A program made the position numbers and the translations under genes. The notes under the pieces are model-generated. The model saw only the letters and a list, made by a program, of their open reading frames with translations. It was not told where the DNA came from and did not search any database. From Apoda limacodes (taxonomy: Eukaryota; Arthropoda; Insecta; Lepidoptera; Limacodidae): a stretch of DNA of 64,000 nt. Position 1 is the stretch's first letter, and the number at the start of each line of letters is the position of its first letter. The stretch is from assembly GCA_946406115.1 (NCBI GenBank), contig OX291556.1, positions 10,446,501 through 10,510,500 on the forward strand. Reading direction: 5' to 3'. Shown in pieces: positions 31,301-42,700 of the stretch.

Positions 31301-33996
31301 CAAGAAATAAAATACATTAGGAAATAAGTAAGACAATGTATTTTTAAGTAAATTTTAGTTTATTGCCTTCATTTAAATTTAATTTACTACATAATTTTTA
31401 AATATTTAAGAATGTTCTATATAGTAATAATTGGAGATAAAGCATGGGTGTAGCATAGGGGGGGGCAGGTGTAGAAACCCCCACTCTTTCTGTATAGGTA
31501 AAATTTTTCATGTGAAAAAAGTTTTACTTTAAAATCTGACATTATGCACGTTTGTTTTTATTTAAATTGGTTTATACCTAGGGGGGGCAAATTTTTCAGC
31601 TGCCCCTCATACATAGTGTAAGGGATAGCTGTCTAGTATTTAATTAACACCAAGTTTCATTAAGATTGCTTAAGATTTTAATAAAGAAATTTATTATTTC
31701 TTTTCATTCTGATTTATTTTTGTATCTTGTATGGAAGAAACTTAAAAAAGTAAGAAGTAGTTTAGTTACCTTATTTTGAAACTTCTCAAGTTCTTGTATG
31801 AGCTTTTCATGATCTTTATTGGAATAAACAAAGATTGAGGACTCTTTTTCAATGTCCATGTCATCTATGAGTTTACCTTTCTTATGTAATTCCTTTCTTA
31901 GAGCAAGTATATCTCCCACGGCATCCTCTAATTTAGAACGCAAAGTCTCCACCTAAATCAAAATTTCAGAATAACCAACCTTTAGTAAATTTAATAACTG
32001 TCAGACACAGGCTTTAAAACAATATTTTTTATGTCATCTAGACAATAAAAAATTCATTTTATTAATTATATTTTAAATTATAATTATATTAATTCATATA
32101 TAAATTCAATATATTGTTTTATTAGAATGATACACATTTCTAACTAGCTGTCTACGCAACTGTGTTTGCGTGGCCATGTCAAAGTACTTAGCATGTGGCA
32201 TGGTTTAATTAAAACAATATTTCTTTAAACATTTATTTGAATTAAACTGTATCAGAAATATAAGTTAGCCACAGGTTGCCCAAGTAGTTGTTGCCAAATA
32301 CTTAATTTTAATGTCCAGGTTGGTTGGTTTTTATGAGCTGCTTGCTTAAATACTACCCTTTAGTACTGTCCTGCCCCACCATTCCGACGGCCATGGCTGA
32401 AAATAAACTTAGCATTTCAATTGTTTTTTATCCTATACCTATACATAAACTACTTTATTAAAGGGGGCTATGTATATTATGGACATTACACCACCAATTT
32501 GGGACAATATGTCCCAAACTAGGCAAAGCTTGTGCTATGGATACAAATACATATATATACTTTTTTTTGTAAATACAAACATAATATACAAAGGAAACAC
32601 CTAGTCTTAAGACAAACACAAAAAATAATTGTTTCTCTTTTTCGGGAATGAAGCCACACCCCTCGATTCAGCAGTTAGGTCATAACCCTTTGAAGCACAA
32701 AGCTGACACATTACCACCGACTTTAGATACAAGCAGATGTTACCTCTAGCTTTAGCATATTATTCTGGTCCCTTGTCTTCGCAAGCATTTCACTTCCACT
32801 AATTGTATTTATAGGCATAAATCTACTTAAACCACTTTCACTTCCGTAATCAAGCTGTTGTGATGCCTTTTTGGATTTCAATTGCTCTACTAGTATCTTA
32901 TAGCGATCTCTCTCCATATTGCATTTGTCTAATTCCTTACTCATTATGGAGAGGGCATCTATTTTACTTTGTAATTTGCTTTTAAGTACTGAATTCTGAA
33001 AAGCAGAAAAAAGTTTTACATTTCCATATTCATCTGTCTCATAGCCTATCTGTCTGGCACAAGGCTGTGTTTTTAAATGGTAGCTAGTTAAAGTTTTACA
33101 AATCTCAAGTTACCACTGACTCTATTTTGGCAAATAATAATTTAATTAAATAGGTATCTGTAAATGTTTTTAGTAGATGCTACTTTAATTTTGCTTTTGT
33201 CACCATTCATAAACTTTTGTAGGTTTTTTTGGCAAACATTTGCATTACTGTAATGACTCAAACAACACATTCAAAATAATGGCTGCATTTTAATTATAGG
33301 TTTCTATACCTAAGAAAAACGGTACCATAATAGGATGGCTTTGTGGTATGTCTGTCAGTCAAGACCTTTTTTCTCTGGAACAATATCAAATACCGAAAAG
33401 TATGGTCCCTTGGAGGTGTATAAAATCAAGCTTATATGTTAACGCAACAAAAATTTACGGTCTTTTACGGTAATGTCGCACATTCTGAAACTAGCAAATA
33501 AATCAAAACCTATATAATATTTCCCCAACCTAGAATCATGAAATTTGGCAAGAAGCAAGGTCGCACAACAACAGTTAAGGAAAAATAAAAGGGAAAAACT
33601 TGTTTAGTAATAAATATTACATAAAACAACTGTTTGTCAAGACCCTCTTTCTTAAAGGTCCATAAAGCTCCTACCTCATAACATCCTGCTTGAGGTTGGT
33701 GTCGCTGGTGCTGCTAACATAAATGTCCCCACACTAGTTATTAAACAAAGTATTGTCACCTGGAGTCATATCCTAAACCACCAGTTGCGTTGGAACACCA
33801 AGATCAGGGTTAAAAGCCGAACGGTATACGCAGGGATATACTTACTATTAAATTTTATTTATATTTGTTATCAAGACAGGATGTTGTTTAAAATACGTTT
33901 GGAATTTGAAGCAACAAAATAATCATTGATAGATACCTCGAGTACATAGTCATCTAGTTGTTGATCTTGAAATTTTACTCTAGTTGATAGAAGCAT
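27954..33996 (-). CDS. CCDC149: CCDC149 family coiled-coil protein (DUF2353), 7 coding exons
   Basis: Minus-strand exons in order: 33996-33937, 32995-32744, 31952-31770, 31293-31015, 30386-30308, 29756-29618, 28317-27954. They sum to 1356 nt, or 451 codons plus stop, all GT..AG with consistent phase. Residues 1-258 are coiled coil. IVDLDALIMENKYLHERITQ matches [20 protein letters not shown] of human CCDC149 and identifies the family. A second conserved block, LALQHQRKTN then QILANRITELEKTLE, follows. The C-terminus is an acidic Ser/Asp/Asn-rich disordered tail ending in a short amphipathic helix (LEELVKEALLEL). No enzymatic motif is present. The molecular role of the family is not established. 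The start is the first plausible Met, and upstream in-frame codons cannot be excluded. Confidence 0.9.
28944..29488 (+). mobile_element. Non-autonomous Helitron, complete copy
   Basis: Starts TCTATACCAATATAATAAAG and ends GCAGGCGAAGCCGCTGGCAG then AAGCTAG, placed between A and T as expected for Helitrons. It contains CGGGAAAATGCTTCATTCCT and GACGCTTGACCGATTGGGTTG-like internal repeats. It lies in CCDC149 intron 6, in reverse orientation to the gene. It matches the split copy at 17577-19048 and shows the uninterrupted form of that element. Confidence 0.88.
29618..29756 (-). CDS. CCDC149: CCDC149 exon 6, residues 285-331
   Basis: Too short and too ordinary for open-frame detection, but clear by homology. 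RNFLNMDSKLGTNRTSVREL then KSLCLGLFEALNDKSVALQH matches the human [32 protein letters not shown] region. It is preceded by TTATTGTTTTAG. Donor CA/GTATGT, phase 2. Confidence 0.85.
30308..30386 (-). CDS. CCDC149: CCDC149 exon 5, residues 259-285
   Basis: CLLENRNKSDSVNIRKGYPD then VMTQKQ follows TTTCAG. CLLENRNK corresponds to NALERRKN directly after the KYK of exon 4 in the human protein. It ends CAG-G before GTAGGT, phase 1. Confidence 0.82.
30838..30969 (-). mobile_element. tRNA-derived SINE copy (minus)
   Basis: On the minus strand it starts GGCGGCTCCATGGCTTAGTTGG (A-box-like) and continues with TGTGTCTGCCTTGAGTCTATGTG and TATGTATAATTTGTATGTATTT, as in the copies at 36264 and 45890. The B-box region is missing. 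It lies in CCDC149 intron 4 immediately after exon 4. Confidence 0.7.
31015..31293 (-). CDS. CCDC149: CCDC149 exon 4, residues 166-258
   Basis: YQQIQLDYRALLEEKEELVC then KNKVQRLNHQISYIL, and the family signature IVDLDALIMENKYLHERITQ. It is flanked by CTTTTAG and GTGATG, phase 0 at both ends. Confidence 0.93.
31440..31625. repeat. Poly-G containing dispersed-repeat candidate in CCDC149 intron 3
   Basis: Two G-runs (TAGCATAGGGGGGGGCAGG and ACCTAGGGGGGGCAAAT) lie 120 bp apart in otherwise AT-rich intron. The family was not identified. Confidence 0.3.
31770..31952 (-). CDS. CCDC149: CCDC149 exon 3, residues 105-165
   Basis: VETLRSKLEDAVGDILALRK then NKDHEKLIQELEKFQNK is pure coiled coil, corresponding to the HEREDLVQQLERAKEQ region of the human protein. 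Flanked by GATTTAG and GTAACT, phase 0. Confidence 0.9.
32566..32700 (-). mobile_element. tRNA-derived SINE copy (minus), diverged
   Basis: On the minus strand it contains GACCTAACTGCTGAATCGAG and GTGGCTTCATTCCCG (decayed B box), then TTTGTGTTTGTCTTAAGACTAGG and TATGTTTGTATTTAC. The order matches the copies at 36264 and 52196. It lies in CCDC149 intron 2. Confidence 0.65.
32744..32995 (-). CDS. CCDC149: CCDC149 exon 2, residues 21-104
   Basis: NSVLKSKLQSKIDALSIMSK then ELDKCNMERDRYKILVEQLK, a Ser-rich insert and QNNMLKLE. The ELDKCNMERDRYK segment is typical of insect members, by recollection. Acceptor TTCAG, donor GAG/GTAACA, phase 0. Confidence 0.9.
33310..33640 (+). repeat. Common lepidopteran interspersed repeat
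   Basis: AACGGTACCATAATAGGATGGC, GGTATGTCTGTCAGTCAAGACC and AAATTTGGCAAGAAGCAAGGTC followed by CAACAACAGTTAAGGAAAA form a phrase I recognise from many lepidopteran genomes. It has no coding content. Confidence 0.55.
33937..33996 (-). CDS. CCDC149: CCDC149 exon 1, residues 1-20
   Basis: MLLSTRVKFQDQQLDDYVLE ends in GAG before GTATCT and joins in frame to NSVLKSKL. The upstream bases TTTTTACAAAG could alternatively be an acceptor, so the Met may not be the first codon. Confidence 0.75.
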
Positions 33997-36263
33997 ATTG
34001 TTCCTCAGCTTTGTAAAAATGTATTTAATAACTTGGGCACTAATTTAAAAATATTTTTTTTTGCAACTAAAATATATCAGTGCAAACATATGGATATATA
34101 CTATTTTGTCGTATCTTACATTCTCTTTACTATCTTCTGTAATGATTTAAATTTAATTAAAAACAATTTTCTTTTGAAATACCTACACTTCAAGTTTTTA
34201 TTTTTAAAATTCAGTTATTATTTTTTATATTGTCCGGGCTTCTGAAGAAGCTCCGGAAGGCTGTTGGAAATTTCATCCATATAGCCTAGCATAAATATAT
34301 TATCTGTTCTCAGTATATATAATGTACTCTGTGGCTTAATCCACTGACCTCTACTACTACCCACTGGACTGGCTGCTTTCAAACGTTTTTTGTGCTTACT
34401 TGAATAACGCCATTTTGGCGCTGTAGGCAGATACGGAAGTCCATAGAACTAAAATTAGTGATGTCCGCAAGTCGACATTGTATGTGTGATATATCGATAT
34501 ATTATGTTTTAGAAATAGACAGTTTTTTTACCCAAAACAACAAAAAAACTCTTTGGCGGTTTTCGGAACATTCAACCGTGTTGCCACTTACCTCTAGCTC
34601 TAGCTTTGTTAGTGAAAATTCTAGTTGATGACCTGGACCATATTTTTTTTGTTTCGAACTCTTATATGAAGTAAAGGAAGTATTGTGATCGTGCGGAAAA
34701 AATCGGGTTTTTTATAAAATCTATCAATTAAAACCTGGCACTTTAGAATATTGTAACTTCAATGTATTGTTTCCATACGTACCGCCTGTCGATTGGATTG
34801 GGTCTGATTGCAGCACGCCATTTCTTCATAGAAATATGGTCCCAGTTTGACCATGTCAGCCTCCCAGTGAACTTGAATTAAAAAAGGGCATGTACCTAAA
34901 ATACCAAAGAGGCGATAAAGGAAGTTCTTGCTTTCGTGAGGGATATTGACAAAAAAAATACATTTTTATGCAGTGCCAACATTTCTAAACCGGCAATTAT
35001 GTCAGTGCAAAACAAAGTAGTATAGATATAAAATTATATTTTTAGTGGAATGTTGTATTCTTATCTTAAATATTTTTTAAAATGTAGGTAAGCACTACTA
35101 TGTGATTATGGAATTAAAAATTTTCTTGTTTTCAAAATATATATAGTACAACAATCTTTTTTAAATCAAAACTCCAGTCGCCATCTTAAAATGGAATGAA
35201 AACTTACAACGACACTAGCGACCAAACACCCAAGGGCAGATGGTCAGATAAGTTTGTTGCATTGTAAGTACCTATTTATTCACTAAAACGGCTTATGGCA
35301 GTATAGTTAAATGACTTTTTTAAAAAATAAAAAAATGTAAAAAAATATTTTTTTAAAAACTGTGATAAGAACTTGGAGAACGATATTATGTTCAATATAA
35401 ATAAGTAATTAAATTTTCACTTAATTTTTCATGTTATCGTAATGTCCACCTTCAGGTGCACTTCCTGAATATGCCAAGAGGTGATAACATCAAAGTGAAT
35501 ATCAAATTCGTAATCTGCGACCCTCATAACCCACGGATACCTATTTTGAAGATTTTTCAATTTTTCACCTCCACCTCTAGGTTGTACCCCTGGTACAACT
35601 TTGAGAGGGGGTTTTTGTTCAAAGTAAATATTGTATTGTCATCCGAGCCTAGTAAGTACGCAAAATTTCATCGAAGGGTGATAACAGGAAGTATGTTTAA
35701 TTAAGCTTGCAAATTTCCACCACAAGATGGAAGGAAAAAAAAAAGGAAACATTGTGAGTTAAATAAAAGCAAGTAACGAACACAATGTTTTTAAAATTAA
35801 CTAAAAATATAAATTAATTTTTGCCTGCCCATATACATTTTAACTTTATACAGATTCTCTTGTAGGATTTGAAAGGAAATTTTCGGCCAAATGTCTTTCT
35901 CGCACTAAGTTAGGATTCCGTACTGTGAAAACTGTTGCGGATAAACTTCTGAACAGATTCTGTCTAAAAAAAAATTAGCTACGAATATTAATAAAACTCT
36001 TATATTGTAACTTTTTCTGGAATTTTAGAAGACGTGGTTAAGTCATACAAATCTGTAATGAGTTTAAACATTAATGGGGGTAAATGAATTATTACTTTTT
36101 AATCTATTTTAAAAATGTGGTTAACAAGTATAGAATAAAAAAAATTTTTATTTCTTGGTTTTTTCATGATAAAGTTCTTAATGGGATTATGTCGGAAATT
36201 TCAAAATTTGTACTGAACAGACCAAATATAAGAACAAAGACTAAACGCCAGTTAAAATTGTAT
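33997..36263. promoter_or_regulatory. CCDC149 upstream region
   Basis: GTGGCAACACGG on the minus strand lies at about 34578-34589, in the sense direction of CCDC149. The remainder to 36263 is AT-rich. A short open frame at 35456-35704 has no recognisable homology. Confidence 0.3.
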
Positions 36264-36400
36264 AGGCGGCTCCGTGGCTTAGTGGGTAATAACCCGACTG
36301 CTAAATCAAGTGGCGTGGGTTCGATTCCCGCACATGACAAATATTTATGTGATGAAATGTATATTTGTGTTTTTCTTGAAACGGGTATTTTCTCGTAGTC
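36264..36400 (+). mobile_element. tRNA-derived SINE copy
   Basis: GGCGGCTCCGTGGCTTAGTGGG carries an RNA polymerase III A box and GGTTCGATTCC (36319-36329) a B box. The tail TGTGTTTTTCTTGAAACGGGT follows. It is not a functional tRNA, since the acceptor and anticodon arms cannot be closed. Confidence 0.8.
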
Positions 36401-36697
36401 AAACTATTGAGTCCAACTGATTTCACGCTAGAGATTTATTTCACCGGAAACGACTCAAATTTTCTTTAAAAAAATATTGACAAACATAAGTTTTTGCTCA
36501 ATAGATGGCGGTAAAAAGGTATGTTTTTACTTTATCTTTGGCATTGAGAGCTATGAAATAGAATAGGCATTGAAATCGTTCTGTTCAATCCTTCAATGTA
36601 TTTGAAACTTATTTCATCCAAAAACCAGCTAACAACTTGCTTCAACTAATTTATATGGAATTTGCAGGAAATTTTATTTTTTAGTTCTCTACAATTT

Positions 36698-36840
36698 TTA
36701 TATACCACTAAGGTTGCAAACAAGCTAACGGTCCGCCTGATGGTACGCGCCTATGGACGGTTGCAACACCAGGAATATCACTCGCGTGTTGCTGACCCTT
36801 CAACTTTGAAAAAACCTTGGCAGTGAGCTCATTTTGTATC
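36698..36840 (-). mobile_element. LINE B 3' end fragment (minus)
   Basis: The reverse complement reads GGTCAGCAACACGCGAGTGA, CCTGGTGTTGCAACCGTCCATAGG and CCATCAGGCGGACCGTTAGCTTGTTTGC. This matches 18783-18905 of LINE B closely, including the last codons and the 3' UTR. Confidence 0.8.
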
Positions 36841-37884
36841 AAAATATAGAAGAGCCCCCCTTACAATGAACAAAATTATTATCTAATGGCGAGATTCTGC
36901 ACTGCTATGCTGTGAACCCAAGCAATCCTGATTTTAAAAAGGTATTAGCTTCGTTATTGACTAGCATGGCAAGTAAATTTCAATCCTAAACCTAAATTCT
37001 ACACAATATAACTATCTTAATCCCTTAACCACTTTTATGTATATATATGTATATATAACTTTCATGGCAGTTCCTCCTACAAATACAGATGTTTTATTAA
37101 ACATGAAATTTCCAGTATCTCGGGAATCTAACAAATGACAATGAATAATTCAGTTCGTTGTCTACAGAGATCTATAAAGGATGTATCATACACAAACTTT
37201 CACTTATCAACCCTTTGAAATATTAAAATAATATCAATGGCTATGGAAGAAATCATAAATATCGTAGAATTTAAATAAGATATTTTAATAATTGTCGCAG
37301 TCAACTGAATTAAGTATGACGACCAGAACTTCAATTTAAATGGGTAAATAACCCGTCTTAGTACTGTTTCTACGATTCAATCCATAAGGAAACCATTTCT
37401 TTCTCAAGAATCTAACTTTTCAGTCAGATTAACAATCGGTATTTTTAGTGACTAGAACTTTCACGTTTCGCAAGCACATCCAATTTTCTATACAAGTTTT
37501 AGAAGTTGGTCAAATATTACTGTTTTATTTGTAAGGCGTTGTCCTAACACAACGCGGCTACGCGACCATCGCAAGTTCAAACGAATTTTGTTCGTAGGAA
37601 CAAAAAATTTAACATACTAAATGTAAAAAATCTCTGTGATAAATGTAAAGATGACTACAAAAATCGTTTCAAGCGTGAAGTATTGTTGCTAAAAATCAAA
37701 ATACGCTGAGTATCTTTATAACCTATGTTAAATGTTTACATTAGCTTTAAAACAGGTTTGATATAACGTCAAGTCTAAAGTCGTCTTTTAAATTAAAGAC
37801 AAAATACATCTTCAAAATGGTTTTGTAAGTATGTACTTGCTGAAAAGCCAAAATACCTAAAGTGATTGATTTGAAAATGATATG

Positions 37885-38080
37885 TGAAGCTAAGCAATGT
37901 CGGAGGTGGTCAGTACTTTGATGGGTGACTGTTTGAGGTACATTTTTGTAAACTCTTCCGTGCCTTGGAAAGCACTTTAAACTGCTAGGACAGAGCTTGA
38001 CAACGTCTTGCACTTGGCCTAACTCCAAGGACAGGCCTGTGCCTCGTAGCTCATATAGTAGTAAGGACGTCCAGGACAAC
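37885..38080 (+). mobile_element. 5S rRNA-derived SINE
   Basis: GTGAAGCTAAGCAATGTCGG then GGTCAGTACTTTGATGGGTGAC is a diverged copy of the 5S rRNA internal control region (GAAGTTAAGCAACATCGGGC then GGTTAGTACTTGGATGGGTGAC). It is followed by the non-5S body TCTTCCGTGCCTTGGAAAGCAC, which I recall from lepidopteran SINEs. The 5' third of 5S is not recognisable. Confidence 0.75.
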
Positions 38081-39165
38081 TAATTTGTTAACAGGGGTGT
38101 CTATAAATATCGTACCTAACTCAATTTGGGGCCCCCTCCGCTATTGACAACAAGATTTTTTTTTTCAACGTCCATCGCCTCTTTTATAGTGAATGCAATG
38201 ATGAACGATGTTTGCGCGATATTGTAGCCATCCTATTAGGACACTCGAGTCTTGGCATCGTGCAAACAAGCGATGCGATGCGATCAAGGCCCAGGCGTAA
38301 GTTAATATGGTCAAAGTCCCATCTACTTAAAGATTTTCTTAGAAGAAAGCAAGAGGTAACACGAAATTCCGTGCAGTTGGTGCAAAGATCATTGTAAAAT
38401 GTCTCGTAATAAATAAAAAAAAATAAACTCACTTGTACTAAATTCCGTGTTCGATGATGAATACGAAAATTATCCTACTTTTTTACTTTTATTGTTATGA
38501 TACGCATAATATCACTGGCCGCATTTACCAAAAAATACTGAGCCGTTTTTTACCTGGAAGGATTTAAACTTTGTATGTTATGAAAATACTTTTAGGAATT
38601 TTGAAAGTAGCTAAATGAAGGTAATGAAGGTAAATATTTTTAGAACCAGCTAATGAAGCCCTTTCATTCCATACCCCACACGATAAGTTTCTGACTAAAA
38701 TCCCATACTTAAAAAAAAAGTCATTGGGGTTTTATGACTCGGGAAATATTTTTAAAAACTGTGGCTTTCCATCGATTTGCAGTTATCGGCAATTTGTCAA
38801 AGTCAAATTGGCATTGTACACCAACTCGTATCATAATTGAGCAGTGCGTGAGTTAAGGGTAGTAGCCTTAACGATATCACCTTTGTCACCACTAACACCT
38901 AAGCACATAATCTAGGACATAACTTCTGCACACTAAGCATAGTTTTAGTATATAAGAACTTTTAACTATTAGTCTGCCTTGTTACAACTGTATAGCTAGG
39001 TTTATTATTGAATAAATTCATTTTTATTTAAATATCTCTGTCCGTAACTTAATTCGCGCGCTACTATATAATACAGCAGTCGTAGTTCACCGATTCTTTG
39101 ATCGATCAGCCGGTACGCAGCGAAGCGACGCTAGTAGATAAGCAAAAAGAATCAATGATTTTACG
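38081..39165. other. Spacer upstream of Girdin
   Basis: Open frames at 38184-38432 lie on both strands without recognisable homology. Nothing else was assigned. Confidence 0.3.
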
Positions 39166-39402
39166 GAAAGCAAATTCAAGCAATATGTTAAACATTTTCT
39201 TATTAAAACAGCTTAATACAGTTTTAAATTATATAGGAGACAAAGATATTTGTAAAATTATATCATGAATTTTAAAGTTGAACTTATGACTATTATGTTT
39301 TTGTTTTATAAATTTTAATGTAAATTTATATGTTATAGCCTAGTTATTTTTATTAACAAATATTTGTTATGTAATATTTATTAATATTAAATAAAGGACA
39401 CT
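39165..39402 (+). mobile_element. Probable LINE 3' remnant
   Basis: AAATTCAAGCAATATGTTAA reads KFKQYVKHFLIKTA-stop-YS, like the C-terminal YV--LL-KAYYS segment of several LINE ORF2 proteins. An AT-rich 3' UTR ends in ATTAAATAAAGGACAC. The family is uncertain. Confidence 0.4.
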
Positions 39403-39705
39403 TGTTTATTATAAACTAACGTTCAAAAGTTTCCTAAGGTGACATATTTGAATTAGAACTTTAATTAAAATAAAATAAAGATAAAGCAGGCAACCCTACT
39501 TTATATTTGGCAACATTGTTTTTGTGTGCGTTGTTGGTTGGTTGTTTTCTTATTGTTTCTATTTATTATTACTTTAATCTTTTAACAGATGTTGAGGTGT
39601 TTTATAAAGTAATAGTTCATATAATCTTCGAGCTTTATTTATATGCCATGCTCTCCAGACACGCTTGTAAGTTTAAAGTACTGCTCGTTATAAATCTCTG
39701 TTAGG
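39403..39705 (+). promoter_or_regulatory. Girdin promoter / 5' UTR region
   Basis: TGGCAACATTG at 39508-39518 repeats exactly the 11-mer found at 5432-5442 upstream of ARMH3. A (GTTG)n-like stretch follows. The Girdin ATG at 39706 is in GGATGG context. Confidence 0.4.
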
Positions 39706-39765
39706 ATGGCTGCTGCTTCCAGTTCCGAAATTGAAGATTTCTTGAGCGGGCCTTTACTCTCTTGG
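39706..39765 (+). CDS. Girdin: Girdin exon 1, residues 1-20
   Basis: MAAASSSEIEDFLSGPLLSW, matching the human start FMTSPLVTW. The Trp codon is followed by GTAAGT, phase 0. Confidence 0.9.
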
Positions 39766-42700
39766 GTAAGTGATTTCTCATTGTATAACTGATTATTTTT
39801 TTTATCGTTACATAGTTTTTATTTAGGTACTTTTTGTAGCCCTACAACATATTTAGGTTTGGGAGTATTTACTGTCAGCTGGTTTAAATTATTTATATGT
39901 TATATTACCAAGTTCGATCCATCGATCTTTCTAAATATTATTACTATACTTAAGGAATTCATTACAATAACTACACACAAACAATTATAGCTCTGCCTTA
40001 CCCCTAGCAGGAAACCTTGTAATATTTCCCAGAAAAGTTATGGGGTTAGACATTTTTTTAAATTTTCTTTTAATATTGAACTGTATCTACCTGATACTTG
40101 TTGTTACTTAACTCTTACTAAACTGCTACTGTTGTATAGGAAAACCATTGCAGGCCTGTGTTTTCCAAATAAATTATTTTTAATTATGTCAGTGCAGAAA
40201 AAAATACTGTCAAAATGGTTCAAAAACCACCTCTCATTGTCACCTTTAACGGGCAGTTAGTTGCATCCCTAAACACAAATTGATAGTAGGAATACTGTTT
40301 CTTTGCCAGAAATACACTGCAAAAATAAATATTTTATAAGGGTTTTCTGTGACACTAAGTCTTTAATGTAAAATTGAACCATAGCTAAATACAAAAACAC
40401 TATATAATTTCTTTCAGCTAAAATCATGTCTGCCAAATCCAGAATGTATTAGTGAATATTCATCCCTTTTCTGTGGAGACATTTTGCACCAAGTTTACCT
40501 TCAAATAGATCCAGAGCCGTCATATCATATCACCAAGCTCAATGGCCTTGAAGACCAGGCATTAACATTAGGAAAGGTCAAAAACTTTGATGCTATCATA
40601 AAAAATGTGAAGAGTTTGTATGAAGAGGAACTTGGCATGACCCTGTTGATAGTTCCAGAATGCATATGTTTAGGAAAAGCACCAGATTCCAGAGAAGGTC
40701 TAGAAAATATGAAGCTGTTAATTTTGTTACTACTTGGTGCAGCTGTACAGTGCCCTAACAAGGAACTATTTATTACTGGAATTAAATCGCTAGATTTGGA
40801 GCTACAACATAACATTGTGGAATGTATAAAACAGGTTAGAGCTGCTTTAATTAGATTACTTTATCAATTATTATATACATTTACTTGTAGAAGATTCATA
40901 CTTTCATATCAACAGCAGAATAATATTAAATAATACTTAAATATATTTTGGTTTATGAAAGAAGTGGTTTGCATAATAAACTATTTGTGATTAGTACTAA
41001 TTATTTAAAGGATAAATCTTAAATAGCTAAATCATAATCATTATGATTCTGATTAAGGGCTTACATGATAGTGTTTATCTGTAACTGAAAGAGACTAGAT
41101 CAACAAAAAAGCTGTTTAGTTGACTTTTTAAGAGATTGAAAAATATAGTATAAACACAAAACAGAATTATTTGAGGTTGTTCAGACTGAAAACTTAAGGT
41201 TAAATCTCTGATATTTTGTACTAGAAACTAATAAGAATTATAAAAATAATATATTTGTATTCCTTCCCTATAACACTATATAGTGGGGTGTCATTGTCTA
41301 GATCTTTAGTTTTACTGTGTGGAGGAAATTGACCACATTTGTTTACAAATTATGAGTGTTTCCTCCCCTAAAATTTTTGAAACTATTCTACTTGAAATTC
41401 TAAAAATTCCAGTTATTATGAAAGCATTAAATAAAAATTTGTGTGGTTTACTTTTTTTCATAATTATGTATTGGGTAAAACCCAATAAGTGACAAATTAA
41501 TTATTAATAGTAAAAATAAATGAATTAATTGATAATTTTTCATCCCTCTATTCAATGGTCAAAACAGATAATCAGAGTTAACAGGTATACCTGAAATATG
41601 CCAAATTCATGACCCAAAAAGTATTTAAAATTAACTTTTATTTCAGTACAAAACTAATATAAGTGTATTTATGGTGTAAATTTTTTGCATTATTTAGTGG
41701 AAGAACCACATGATATATATTTATAGGTATTTAGTGCAAAGATATTTGCACAAAATTTAACTAACAAATAATGTAGAAACAGTTTAACAGGTTTTACACA
41801 ATTACAATTTGTTTTAAAAAGAATTTTAATGAAGACCAGAATGTATTCTGGTTGTTGTGAAGTGTTCTGAAGGTATGACTTTGCACACCCAGATGATGAA
41901 GTTTAGGTTATGTATGAGGATATGACAAAGGATTGGACATACCTACCTCTCCAACACACTTCGCTGTTGTCATGGGGGACTTCAACACAAAACTGGGCAC
42001 TAGAAATTGCAATGAGCTGAAAATGAGGAAATTTGGAGGAGAGCAACGAAACCGTAGGGGCCAGCGATTAGTTCTATTTATGGAGGAAGAAGGACTGTTT
42101 ATGATAAATACTTTTCAAAAAGCCACCTCACTGGAAATGAACCTGGATTAGCCTTGACAGTTTTACCTAAAACAAGATTTACTTTATCCTAACTTTTGAT
42201 AGATGAATATTCAGTGATGTCTCTGTGATCAATAGAGTGAAAACTGACAGTGATCACCGCATTGTAAGAATTTAAAAGAAGTGGTTTGATAAGATCTATG
42301 CTCCGTCCAAGGATGGTGGATGAATTAAATGACAGGCTGTCCAAACTGTCCAAATGGTTGAAGCCTTAGCTTCTTTCTTCAAAGCTCACTGCAAAAATAG
42401 AACATGAACATTCTCTGATCAGACTCTAAAACTTATGAATGTGCAGCGCGAAATGAAATTGCAGTATTCATCTGATAGGTTGTGAACACATGCAGCTCAA
42501 TTGAACACATGCAGCTCAATTGATAAATCTCAAAAGCCATACGACTTACACATAACATACATTTTAACACATCACGTGTAGAAGAGGCTATAGAGTGAAA
42601 TACAGGCTCAAAAGTGTTTTCCAAAGATCTGTCTATTAGGCAACGACAGTTGACAAAGCTGAAGACAGAAACTGGCAAAATTGTTTTGTCCAAACCTGAA

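Noticed and set aside
35456..35704. 82-codon ORF upstream of CCDC149
   Set aside because: No recognisable domain, no splice context and composition like the surrounding spacer.
36264..36340. Possible tRNA gene (A and B boxes present)
   Set aside because: The acceptor stem and anticodon arm cannot be formed and a SINE body follows. Four related copies exist in the window.
37885..37935. Possible functional 5S rRNA gene
   Set aside because: Only the internal control region is similar. The 5' third is missing and an unrelated SINE body follows.
39507..39704. 65-codon open frame just upstream of the Girdin ATG
   Set aside because: It starts with TTG, is hydrophobic by chance in T-rich 5' UTR, is out of context with family proteins, and ends one base before the real start.
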